IMG/VR virus record: IMGVR_UViG_3300006874_000131
Coordinates: 1 to 24,977 of that record
DNA from: a virus
DNA: 24,977 nucleotides
Strand: one strand, 5' to 3'
This document shows, piece by piece, positions 8,035 to 15,764 of the stretch. The notes beneath the pieces are model-generated. The model searched no databases and was not told where the DNA came from. It saw only the letters and a program-made list of their open reading frames with translations. The stretch's first letter is position 1, and the number at the start of each line of letters is the position of its first letter. A program made the translations under genes and the position numbers.

Positions 8035-9347
8035 TACCGATATAGTTCCTCAATTTTTTCAAACAACTCTATATAAGGATTAGTATCTATAAAAGTTTTA
8101 AGATGTTCTTGATTATATAAAAGTATATCCTTACAATTATAATACAGATCATGCATGGTGTCAAGAGACATATTACCCAGTCTTCTAATTTCTTTCATCA
8201 TTAATTGAACACGCTTCTTCTTGTTATCTTCTCTAGTATATGCTTCGTCAATATACGGTTCAAAAGTTTTAAAACCTAACTCGTGCAACAGTTGTATTGC
8301 ACCAATATTTCCGTAGTGTATAAACGGATGTAAATTTACAAATGGTCTAAACGTTTTTTCAGAATTAAAAGGATAATCGTTATTGATAAAATCTGTTTCA
8401 GATACAATACTTACATAACTATCAGTATACCACTGTTTATTAGTTTGGTTTGATGGAAATCCTGTTTTGTCATCAAAATGATTAGTGTCAAGTTCTATTG
8501 GAATCATTGCATTAGCTTTATCAATTACGTCCTTAGGCATATCAGCACCGTAATGTTCATAAAGCCAATTTTGTACAATGTCTGTTTCTTCCTGCATAGG
8601 TGAAATAAAACTTGCTAAACTTTTTTCTAATAAACCTGTACGCACTAATTCGTATAATAGATAATATCTATGCTTTCGATTTGCCCTATTTAAAGTTAAA
8701 AAGTGCTTACTACGTTTAGATCCATCTAGGTCTGCCTCTCTTACTATATCAGCAGTATAATTTAGACTACCAACAAACGGAAAGTTCATCATTTCTTTTG
8801 CACTTTCGTGTGCAAAGAACGTCGAACTTTCGATAACATGCATTTCTGTATTTTTTTGAATATTGCCAGCAACCATAATTAAATTTTTTAAATCCATTCC
8901 ATAAGATCTAAAATAGTCTTCTATTTCTCGTATACCGTCTAACATAATCGGATCATGCGTAAGATTAATTATAATCTTAACCTTTCCTGATAGAATTAAA
9001 TTACGCATCTTAGTTGACAGTGTATCCATAAGAGAATAATGAATATTAGTATTTTTTGTATAACTGCCCTTCCATAAAACTTCAAAATGCAAAATCTCTA
9101 AAGGAAATAAGTAAGTTTCATTATCGTTAACATCTACTTCATCTGGACTTACTTGTTTTAATAGTCCTGGTTTAATTGTATATCGATGAAAATTATCGTG
9201 CCATCTAAAAGATACACCGACAGTCTCTTCTATTCTTTTTCTAATTTCTTCTTCATTAAAAAGATTAGAAGTTTCATATAAACAGGACTGATGTAACCCA
9301 TTAGGTAATGCAATTCCATTTACCCATTTATCAAAAACAACTTTCAT
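8034..9347 (-). CDS. GT-like protein with C-terminal SEKT motif (family member 2)
   Basis: This 437-residue protein is a clear relative of 11197-12573 and a distant one of 5435-6532. Shared blocks are ALPNGL near the N-terminus (13-18), TLNRANRKHRYYLLYEL (218-234), SIVSET (313-318), NSEKTFRPF (328-336) followed by HPFIHYG (340-346), and GFKTFEPYIDEAY (358-370), then a long helical tail. The E-K pair in SEKTF resembles the nucleotide-sugar site of GT10-type and other inverting GT-B enzymes, so glycosyl transfer is inferred. No signal peptide or membrane helix is seen. It abuts the E1-alpha-like gene upstream with no gap, and its stop overlaps the next start as TAATG. Confidence 0.75.
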   Translation of the reverse strand: MKVVFDKWVNGIALPNGLHQSCLYETSNLFNEEEIRKRIEETVGVSFRWHDNFHRYTIKPGLLKQVSPDEVDVNDNETYLFPLEILHFEVLWKGSYTKNTNIHYSLMDTLSTKMRNLILSGKVKIIINLTHDPIMLDGIREIEDYFRSYGMDLKNLIMVAGNIQKNTEMHVIESSTFFAHESAKEMMNFPFVGSLNYTADIVREADLDGSKRSKHFLTLNRANRKHRYYLLYELVRTGLLEKSLASFISPMQEETDIVQNWLYEHYGADMPKDVIDKANAMIPIELDTNHFDDKTGFPSNQTNKQWYTDSYVSIVSETDFINNDYPFNSEKTFRPFVNLHPFIHYGNIGAIQLLHELGFKTFEPYIDEAYTREDNKKKRVQLMMKEIRRLGNMSLDTMHDLYYNCKDILLYNQEHLKTFIDTNPYIELFEKIEELYR

Positions 9348-9977
9348 TTAGAAAACTACCCATTTACCAGTACCGTAATGAGGATATTTAGATTTATAGT
9401 TATAATGTATAACATCATTAGGTAAATCTCTTGTTTTATTCCATGTTGCTACAGTCGGAGTTCTTGTACTAACTTCGTTATCTTCTACTACAAAGTATAA
9501 TGGTAGATCGAAATTACGTGCGTACTTATGGACTTCATAAAATAGCCCAGTTTCAAAACACATATCTCCTATAAAGCACCAAACTTTATCATCAGTTCCG
9601 TTATCTTTGATAGACTTAGCAACACCTAATGCTATTGAAAGAGGTCCACCGACGATTGCACTACTATAGAATTTTTCATCGATGTTACAAACTGTAATAG
9701 ATTTACCATCAAGTATTTCTTGTTCTAACCAATTAGGACTTAGACCTTTTAACAAAGCATGATAATGACTACGCCATGTAGAAAATACCCAGTCGCTTGT
9801 TTTAATTCTTTTAAATATTTCTATCAACGAATCTTCATTACCGTTACTTAAATGAACAGGTCCTCTAATCTTAGCACTTTCCCAATGTTCTATTATTTTA
9901 TTTTCAAACTCAATTAGATCTTGTGCTGTAAAAATGCTTTCTCTCACCTGAGGATACTGTTCTAAATTTTTAATCAT
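9348..9977 (-). CDS. Thiamine-diphosphate enzyme, E1-alpha-like diphosphate-binding subunit
   Basis: The 209-residue protein matches the E1-alpha half of 2-oxoacid dehydrogenases. Features are HLSNGNE (42-48, like the family's HLS.GqE), TWRSHYH (67-73, like YR.HG), an AIVGGPLSIALGVA helix region (107-120) and the thiamine-diphosphate/Mg2+ motif GDMCFETG (137-144) ending at EDNEVST (165-171, metal-ligand-type N167). The third motif glycine is Met here (GDM rather than GDG). It is much shorter than standard E1-alpha (about 360 residues) and stops soon after the cofactor motif. Its likely partner is the E1-beta-like protein at 2648-3169. The pair would use thiamine diphosphate to move a two-carbon unit; acceptor and donor are unknown. 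Confidence 0.83.
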   Translation of the reverse strand: MIKNLEQYPQVRESIFTAQDLIEFENKIIEHWESAKIRGPVHLSNGNEDSLIEIFKRIKTSDWVFSTWRSHYHALLKGLSPNWLEQEILDGKSITVCNIDEKFYSSAIVGGPLSIALGVAKSIKDNGTDDKVWCFIGDMCFETGLFYEVHKYARNFDLPLYFVVEDNEVSTRTPTVATWNKTRDLPNDVIHYNYKSKYPHYGTGKWVVF

Positions 9978-10680
9978 AATATTTTCCTAAATGACTATGT
10001 ATGTGTTCTGCTACTACTCTGTGACCATCGACTGAAAAATGTGAATCATCTATAGGATAATTTGGTAAGTCTAATAATCTATATTTATTAGTTGAAATAT
10101 ATCGACATAAATCAATGTTGTAATGAATGTTATCAAATGTCATCATGGTTTTACTTTCATCAGGCACTTCGTCTGCATCGTACAGAATCCACAATACATC
10201 AATTTTTTTGTTTTGTAGATATACAGTATATAAGTCAATATTTTTCATAAGGGTATTGAATTCGACTGTTCTGTTGTAAAAATATTTTTGATACAAGGTG
10301 TAGTATCGCTTGATATTTTTATCGTCAATTTCTAAATTGTTAACTGTAACAAAATCTTCTATTTGATTTGAGTAAATCATTATACGTGGCAACAGAGTTG
10401 TTTGCATAGTAACTAGAATATTGCTACCATCCTTAATATCTTTTGTGTGCTCATATACGTTCTTAAAAATTAAATCGTTCGATGCTCTTGGAACTCCGTG
10501 ATTTTCTACTTCACAATTTAGCATTTTTGCTAGTTGTGTAGGATATGCATTGGCATACATATAATTTCCATATTCATTAGGAGGATGCTTTTTTAACCAC
10601 CTATGATACTCTGGTGAATTAAGGCCTGCGCCTTGTGTAAAACTACAACCAAAAGATAAAAGTTTATCGTATTGTTTCAT
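9970..10680 (-). CDS. SGNH/GDSL-like hydrolase or acyltransferase, short form
   Basis: This 236-residue protein has an SGNH-like block I, FGCSFTQGAGL (10-20), with candidate nucleophile S13. Its C-terminal DDSHFSVDGH block (211-220) carries the Asp and His expected for the catalytic dyad, and there is a GxxxN-like stretch near VPRASND. It resembles the longer protein at 3159-4076 at both ends. Esterase or O-acyltransferase action on a glycan is the usual role for such genes in polysaccharide clusters; direct evidence is lacking. It overlaps the RmlC-like gene upstream by ATGA and the E1-alpha-like gene downstream by 8 bases. Confidence 0.76.
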   Translation of the reverse strand: MKQYDKLLSFGCSFTQGAGLNSPEYHRWLKKHPPNEYGNYMYANAYPTQLAKMLNCEVENHGVPRASNDLIFKNVYEHTKDIKDGSNILVTMQTTLLPRIMIYSNQIEDFVTVNNLEIDDKNIKRYYTLYQKYFYNRTVEFNTLMKNIDLYTVYLQNKKIDVLWILYDADEVPDESKTMMTFDNIHYNIDLCRYISTNKYRLLDLPNYPIDDSHFSVDGHRVVAEHIHSHLGKYYD

Positions 10681-11207
10681 CTATCTCTTTCCTGTAAAAT
10701 AGGATCTGTTGTAGGCCACTCTATTCTAAATCGAGGATCGTTCCACTTAATAACACCTTGATTCTTTTCGTCTACATAGTCGCCTTCGTAGAACATATTA
10801 TAATGGAATATACAATCTGTTAGTGCATAGTGACCGTTAGCGTACCCAGGAGGTATTAAAACTTGATCTCTAGTCTTTTCTGATAGTATATAAGATTCCC
10901 ACTTACCTGTTTTAAGATCAAGAACAACTAAATAGATATCACCTACAAGAGCTTGTACAAGTTTATAAGTCTTATCATCATAATGCAAGCCTCTTAATAC
11001 ACCTTTGTAAGACTTACTAAATCTTCCGTGAACTTCGCTGTCTTTAGAAATAATTTCTGTTACAGGATGGTCGCTAGAATGATAAGTTGTAAAAATTTCT
11101 CCTCTGTATTCACGATATACAGAAGGTTTATAAATTGGAACTTGTTTGCCAAACGTATTAAGATGCGAAACTATCCATTCGTTCCATTTTTGATTTTTAT
11201 AGCTCAT
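10677..11207 (-). CDS. RmlC-like dTDP-4-keto-sugar 3,5-epimerase family protein
   Basis: The 176-residue protein has the RmlC double-stranded beta-helix signature: SKSYKGVLRGLHYDD (64-78, catalytic-type H75), KLVQALVGDIYLVVLDLKTG (82-101), IPPGYANGHYAL (118-129), and a C-terminal Tyr-containing FHYNMFY (134-140) followed by IKWNDP (153-158) and IEWP. RmlC epimerises C3 and C5 of dTDP-4-keto-6-deoxyglucose on the way to dTDP-rhamnose. RmlA, RmlB and RmlD are not in this window, so the phage version may act on another keto-sugar or on host-supplied intermediates. The length is typical of the family and the start overlaps the upstream gene by 11 bases. Confidence 0.88.
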   Translation of the reverse strand: MSYKNQKWNEWIVSHLNTFGKQVPIYKPSVYREYRGEIFTTYHSSDHPVTEIISKDSEVHGRFSKSYKGVLRGLHYDDKTYKLVQALVGDIYLVVLDLKTGKWESYILSEKTRDQVLIPPGYANGHYALTDCIFHYNMFYEGDYVDEKNQGVIKWNDPRFRIEWPTTDPILQERDR

Positions 11208-12573
11208 TTGCTTTTGCTTCCAAGAAATTTACAAAGTCTTTAGTTAAAGGCTCTGACTCGTAAATCTTTATTAAGTGCTCTCTATTGTGTTCTAAAATAT
11301 CTTGCATTTCCCAATACCATGTATATATTTCATCTTCGGACATTTCGCATAATCGTTTGACTTCTGAAACTATCATTTTTAAACGCTTGTGTGCAACTTT
11401 TTCATTATCATACGACTCGTCTATCCAAGGACTAAAAGTTTTAAATCCTAAATCTCTTAAATGCTGTAATGCACCCTTGAAAGAAAAGAAAAAGAAAGGA
11501 TGATAGTTTCCTATCGGTTTAAAAACTTTTTCAGTTAATGATTTATGATCTCCATGATAGTATGTTTCTGTGCATATATAAAAATAACTATTTCTATAAG
11601 GTTCTCGTGTTCGATCAGTCCATGCACTTACAGTATTCATAGTAGTATCGGGCTCGTCGGCAAGTTTTTTTGGAAATAAATTAACCAATGACTCTGTTTC
11701 GACATCGTAATCTAAACTCCATTCAATCTTAACATGTTTTAACATTTGATCATTTAGCGAGGTTTTTTCAGATAGATAACTCCAATCACCGCGATCTAAA
11801 ATTTGTTCACAATATAAAGAATACAGAAGTGCTTGTCGATGATTTCTAGGACTTTTTATTTTCATTAAAAATCTAAAAGGACGTTTTCTACTTTTTTCTA
11901 ACTCTGAATCCCATCGACCAGTTTTTGAATAATATTTACTACTGTTCCACATAACAAACGGCCAATCACGCACTTGAATCTTTCGTTCATGGGGTTCAAA
12001 CCATTCATCGTATATCTTATGGCCATTATGTGTATTAAACACTAAAATAATTTGACTCGGTGGAATATAGGACGATTCTAAACATTTATGTAAATTTTCA
12101 TATTCATGTTTTTCGATATAATTTTCCTGAGCTAAATCTAGAATTATAGTACATTTTTTGTTTTGAGCATCTTCTAATGCTTCTTGCGACATATACTTCC
12201 AAAAATAATTACCATTAAGTTTTGAAAATTGCCTAACTCCATGTGCTGCAAACTGATCTAAATGAGGACTTATCTTAACAACATAAAAATAATGACTACA
12301 CTTTTGTTTTCCTTCGAATAATGAAGTATGTTTTATACTAGTTACTTCTTCTAAAGCATTTAAATTTGTTACTGTCCAACTGTTAGGCCAGTCTCCTAAC
12401 TGATTATTAAATATCTGTCTACTAATATTAGATTCGCTAGGGTCAGTATAGGCGTTAAATCCGTTGCTTATATTATGTTGAGAGTGCATGTAATTCAACA
12501 CAGCATGATTACTTTCTAAAGCATTAGGTAAAAAATATCCCGGGAAAACATAGTCATATAAAAAGTATATCAT
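11197..12573 (-). CDS. GT-like protein with C-terminal TEKV/SEKT motif (family member 3)
   Basis: This 458-residue protein is the closest relative of 8034-9347. Shared blocks are FLPNALE (14-20), SPRNHRQALLYSLY (241-254), YICTET (332-337), LTEKVFKP (346-353) with HPFFFF (358-363), and GFKTFSPWIDESYD (376-389), followed by a helical tail. A glycosyltransferase role is inferred from the E-K loop, as for its relatives. The start at ATG 12573 is chosen because it forms an ATGA overlap with the radical SAM stop and lines up with the start of the paralogue. An in-frame ATG at 12588 would add five residues and is also possible. Confidence 0.75.
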   Translation of the reverse strand: MIYFLYDYVFPGYFLPNALESNHAVLNYMHSQHNISNGFNAYTDPSESNISRQIFNNQLGDWPNSWTVTNLNALEEVTSIKHTSLFEGKQKCSHYFYVVKISPHLDQFAAHGVRQFSKLNGNYFWKYMSQEALEDAQNKKCTIILDLAQENYIEKHEYENLHKCLESSYIPPSQIILVFNTHNGHKIYDEWFEPHERKIQVRDWPFVMWNSSKYYSKTGRWDSELEKSRKRPFRFLMKIKSPRNHRQALLYSLYCEQILDRGDWSYLSEKTSLNDQMLKHVKIEWSLDYDVETESLVNLFPKKLADEPDTTMNTVSAWTDRTREPYRNSYFYICTETYYHGDHKSLTEKVFKPIGNYHPFFFFSFKGALQHLRDLGFKTFSPWIDESYDNEKVAHKRLKMIVSEVKRLCEMSEDEIYTWYWEMQDILEHNREHLIKIYESEPLTKDFVNFLEAKANEL

Positions 12574-13961
12574 ATAGTATTTTTCCATTTATGATATTCT
12601 TCTTCCATTTCAGGAAACGTTTTAAGAAAATTAGTTCCACGTCTTCTATCATGCTCATCAACAAATCTAATTAAATTTTTTCTATGATTAATTACATGGG
12701 GTTTTGTTTCGTGTTCTTCGTCGATGTATGTTGTTATTTCATATATACGTCTAAACTTTTCGGCTTCCCAATTAAAGAATTTCCTATTAGCTGATTCGTA
12801 CCAGCCGTTGTTTTCTATGTTATCGTATACTAAAGAAACCTGATCATATATATATCTTCTAAACTTTGCAGGCATAATATCAACTGCTTGATATCCAGGA
12901 TGTCTCAAATAAGGAACATCAAGTATCATAGGCATGTGCTTAGCCTGCCAACCGCCGTATGTATCTTTAATTTCTAATATATCTTTAATAAGATTTTTAA
13001 AACTAAACAAACTTAAAAAGTTATATGTTGCCATATTAGTAAATGTACAATTTGGAACTTCAGTTAATACTTTGTTTATATTATCTAACCATTTGTTGTA
13101 GTCTAGTCCGTGTCTAATGTATTCTGCTTGTGCTCCTGTAGCTTCAGCACTTGTAAATATTTTAAATTTCTTAACCTTGCCTTCGCTACAGATTATTTTA
13201 ATTTTTTCCATAAAGCGATTAAACACTCCGTCTGGAACACACATATTACTGTTGACAGCAAACTCTAGGTCTGGTCTAGGATTTTCTATAAGATCGTCTA
13301 GTACTCGAAATGTATCTTTAGAAAGTAATGGCTCGCCGCCTGTAATACGGAAATGTTTGAGATCCTTTGATACATCGGGCCACCATTTCCAAAATGCTTC
13401 TACATAAGGATTGTAATCTTTATTTGGAATAGGCATAACACCTTGATCTTTAAGCCAATCAATACCGCCATGCGCAGTTGTAGTTGGATACGGTCCGTAT
13501 TTCTGAACTTCTTCCATCCATTTACTACTAACTTGTGGTGAACAGTATGAGCATTTGAAATTACACACACTACTAAAACTTACTTCTAAATAACTAGGAT
13601 TAACATTATCATCCCAAGGTTTTTGAATAATTTCTGGAATATAAGATTCAGCCCAGGGTTCTTTGGACTTATATGTTCTATCACTTATTTCGTTATTGTC
13701 TTCTACACGCCAACAATAGTCACACTCTTTAGGCCTATCACCTTCGAGCATTTGCTTACGTTGTAACTTCTTAAATTTTGTATTATGTAATGCACTAGAA
13801 TTACCTTCTAATTCTTCAACAGGTATTTTGTGAGGTACTGGATGATGACAACTATGCGTCTGTCCGGTATGTAGGTGTAGTGTAACTTGTTTCCACTTAG
13901 CTACACAAAAACTGCAACTAACAGGATCTAGATTTTCTTTTTTCCATACTTCAGGTGTCAT
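12570..13961 (-). CDS. Twitch-domain radical SAM enzyme
   Basis: The 463-residue protein begins with a cysteine-rich twitch-like domain: C16, C19, C38 in HSCHHP, and C80/C83 in CDYCW. This could hold an auxiliary [4Fe-4S] cluster. The radical SAM core follows, with C133, C137, C140 (CNFKCSYC) and the SAM-binding ITGGEPLL (206-213). Having the auxiliary domain before the core fits the family usually annotated 'twitch domain-containing radical SAM protein'. Substrates of that family are mostly unknown; oxidation or rearrangement of a sugar or a small peptide are possibilities. The ATG at 13961 is chosen over the TTG at 13973 because GAGG sits six bases upstream. It directly follows a GT-A-like gene. 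Confidence 0.87.
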   Translation of the reverse strand: MTPEVWKKENLDPVSCSFCVAKWKQVTLHLHTGQTHSCHHPVPHKIPVEELEGNSSALHNTKFKKLQRKQMLEGDRPKECDYCWRVEDNNEISDRTYKSKEPWAESYIPEIIQKPWDDNVNPSYLEVSFSSVCNFKCSYCSPQVSSKWMEEVQKYGPYPTTTAHGGIDWLKDQGVMPIPNKDYNPYVEAFWKWWPDVSKDLKHFRITGGEPLLSKDTFRVLDDLIENPRPDLEFAVNSNMCVPDGVFNRFMEKIKIICSEGKVKKFKIFTSAEATGAQAEYIRHGLDYNKWLDNINKVLTEVPNCTFTNMATYNFLSLFSFKNLIKDILEIKDTYGGWQAKHMPMILDVPYLRHPGYQAVDIMPAKFRRYIYDQVSLVYDNIENNGWYESANRKFFNWEAEKFRRIYEITTYIDEEHETKPHVINHRKNLIRFVDEHDRRRGTNFLKTFPEMEEEYHKWKNTI

Positions 13962-14880
13962 TATTATCCTCAATTAAAAATGGTTCTTTGTTTATTCTTT
14001 TTGGCACTTGATAAACTGTTTTAAAAAATTTACTTTGTTGATCACTTAGTGGAGATATTGATATCGGAATATTTAATTCTTTTATCAAAGTTTTACCTAA
14101 ATCCTGTATTGTAGACATTAGTGTTTCATCAGTAACTTCTAATTGGTTCCAAAAATTATTCAAATACGAAAAGTCACGTACATTTATAAAGTTCCAGTCT
14201 GTACACATTGTCATATACAACCCCTGTCTTGCACCAAATATCGCCCATAGTCCGTTTTCTACATCTGCACCGATCATTTGCCAAATATAAAGTCTATGTA
14301 AATTTTGCCAATATCCGTCATACAGTTTACTTGTATCAGGCTTCATTCCCTGATCAAGTGACATCTTAACACCTTCACGAAAACCAGCACGCCATGCTTG
14401 CTGTGGAGTTGCATTATTATACACATCACTAAAAGTAGTATTCATTTGGATATAGCGCATGTCCCAACAAAAGTCAACTTGACCTTGCGGATTTCCTGGT
14501 TCAGCATTTTCATGTGTACGCATATTGAGAACATAACTCTTTGGCCAACATTTAAGTCCGCCATTTCCATATACTAATCCGTTTATAACATTTTTTCCAC
14601 ACCAGCTAACAACACTATGATCTAACTGTGCTTCAGGTTTAAAATTTATAATTTGTTGTATATAATTAGCATATACTATATTGTCAGCATCTACAGTTAT
14701 AAATCTATCAGTTTCGCTTAATTCTGCGCAAGCCTTGTGTGCAGCATCCGAGCCTTCTACTCCGTGGACACGTTTAGCCCATGGTATTTTACTACACAAG
14801 TCTGCATAGTTTTTTTCTGCGTTGGGCTCGTCGTAACTTAAAAAGATAACATCATAGTCTGCTACTTTAATTGAATTCAT
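13951..14880 (-). CDS. GT-A-like glycosyltransferase, long paralogue of 228-914
   Basis: This 309-residue protein has an N-terminal Rossmann strand (DYDVIFLSYDEPN, 8-20), a DAD motif at 64-66 in the DxD position, INGLVYGNGGLKCWP, and a helical C-terminal half with a WRAGFREGVKMSL segment that aligns with WKSAFRECAKLS in the shorter paralogue. Retaining or inverting nucleotide-sugar transfer is inferred from the GT-A-like layout; I do not recognise a numbered GT family. It lies between the repeat-bearing protein (ATGA overlap) and the twitch radical SAM gene (11-base overlap). The GT-A-like plus radical SAM order recurs at the left edge. Confidence 0.75.
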   Translation of the reverse strand: MNSIKVADYDVIFLSYDEPNAEKNYADLCSKIPWAKRVHGVEGSDAAHKACAELSETDRFITVDADNIVYANYIQQIINFKPEAQLDHSVVSWCGKNVINGLVYGNGGLKCWPKSYVLNMRTHENAEPGNPQGQVDFCWDMRYIQMNTTFSDVYNNATPQQAWRAGFREGVKMSLDQGMKPDTSKLYDGYWQNLHRLYIWQMIGADVENGLWAIFGARQGLYMTMCTDWNFINVRDFSYLNNFWNQLEVTDETLMSTIQDLGKTLIKELNIPISISPLSDQQSKFFKTVYQVPKRINKEPFLIEDNNDT

Positions 14881-15764
14881 TTTACTACCTCATATCTATA
14901 ATTACGATAAAGTCGTGGTGTAAATATCGAAAGATTTTCTTCTTCTGATTTGTACATGTACGGAAATATGCACTTTGTCTTGTCTATTAAATCTTTAATT
15001 GGTATTTCAATAGTCCGAATTAGTATGTTAGGATCATCGGGCTCAGTGATAAAAAACATAACAACCTTATCAGTAATTTCCTTGTCTAACAATTTTTCAT
15101 TTACAACAATATCTTTAGTGCTATAAAATTGCCATTGTTTTGCAATATCATTTTTAAAAATATATACACTAGTGTCATCAGACGAATTTATCATATACAA
15201 CTGATTGTCAACTAAAACTTTATGTCCTTTTCTATTTTTTCGTGCCATTAAAGGAATAGATTTTTTATCTACTGATACTATATTTTCAAGAAATAGTTCA
15301 GCAGTGTCTAACGTATCTTCAACAGTAAAATCTTTATGAAGTTTGTATACATTATTATTAGCCCAAACGTGATCGCCTTTATAAAACAAATCAGTTGCGT
15401 TATGTTTTCTAAAATCTATACCAACGTATATCTTTTCTAGGTTGTCAAATGTATTACCTTTAAATGGAATTTGATAAAGGTAATCTTCAACTGATTTTAA
15501 AAAACTAGTTGCAACCTCTCTAGCGATTACGTATTCTCTAAGTTGATGATTATATTTTACTACATATTCGCTAATTTTTGCTCTACCTAAAAAATATTCT
15601 TTTACTTCGTCATGATTAACTTCAATAACATCATAATCGCTATCTATAGGGTTATTTGTAATGTCAAAGACTTCGCCATGTGTTTTTTCAAAATACACAT
15701 AACTTATATCTCCTTGTGCTATTAAACTGTTTAATTTTGTTATTGCATTAATTAAATTAGACAT
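14877..15764 (-). CDS. Unknown protein carrying one copy of a carbohydrate-binding-like repeat
   Basis: The 295-residue protein has no recognised catalytic domain. Residues about 113-192 match the repeat unit found twice in the neighbouring glycosyltransferase: a GDHVW..NNVY block (130-140), then about 50 residues later a GHKVLVDNQLYMI block (180-192). The two-aromatic GxxVxxxxxxY pattern recalls chitin-binding CBM5/12 modules. The N-terminal 100 residues look helical and acidic. A role in glycan binding or in holding the acceptor for the neighbouring transferase is inferred. It overlaps genes on both sides (8 and 4 bases). Confidence 0.75.
   Translation of the reverse strand: MSNLINAITKLNSLIAQGDISYVYFEKTHGEVFDITNNPIDSDYDVIEVNHDEVKEYFLGRAKISEYVVKYNHQLREYVIAREVATSFLKSVEDYLYQIPFKGNTFDNLEKIYVGIDFRKHNATDLFYKGDHVWANNNVYKLHKDFTVEDTLDTAELFLENIVSVDKKSIPLMARKNRKGHKVLVDNQLYMINSSDDTSVYIFKNDIAKQWQFYSTKDIVVNEKLLDKEITDKVVMFFITEPDDPNILIRTIEIPIKDLIDKTKCIFPYMYKSEEENLSIFTPRLYRNYRYEVVK
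15189..15428 (-). repeat. Protein repeat unit, copy in the unknown protein (single)
   Basis: This codes for residues about 113-192 of the 14877-15764 protein. It has a G[QD]HVW block and a second GxxVxxxNxxY block about 50 residues apart, the same spacing (51 and 53) as the two copies in the next gene. The similarity is visible at protein level only. Confidence 0.6.
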
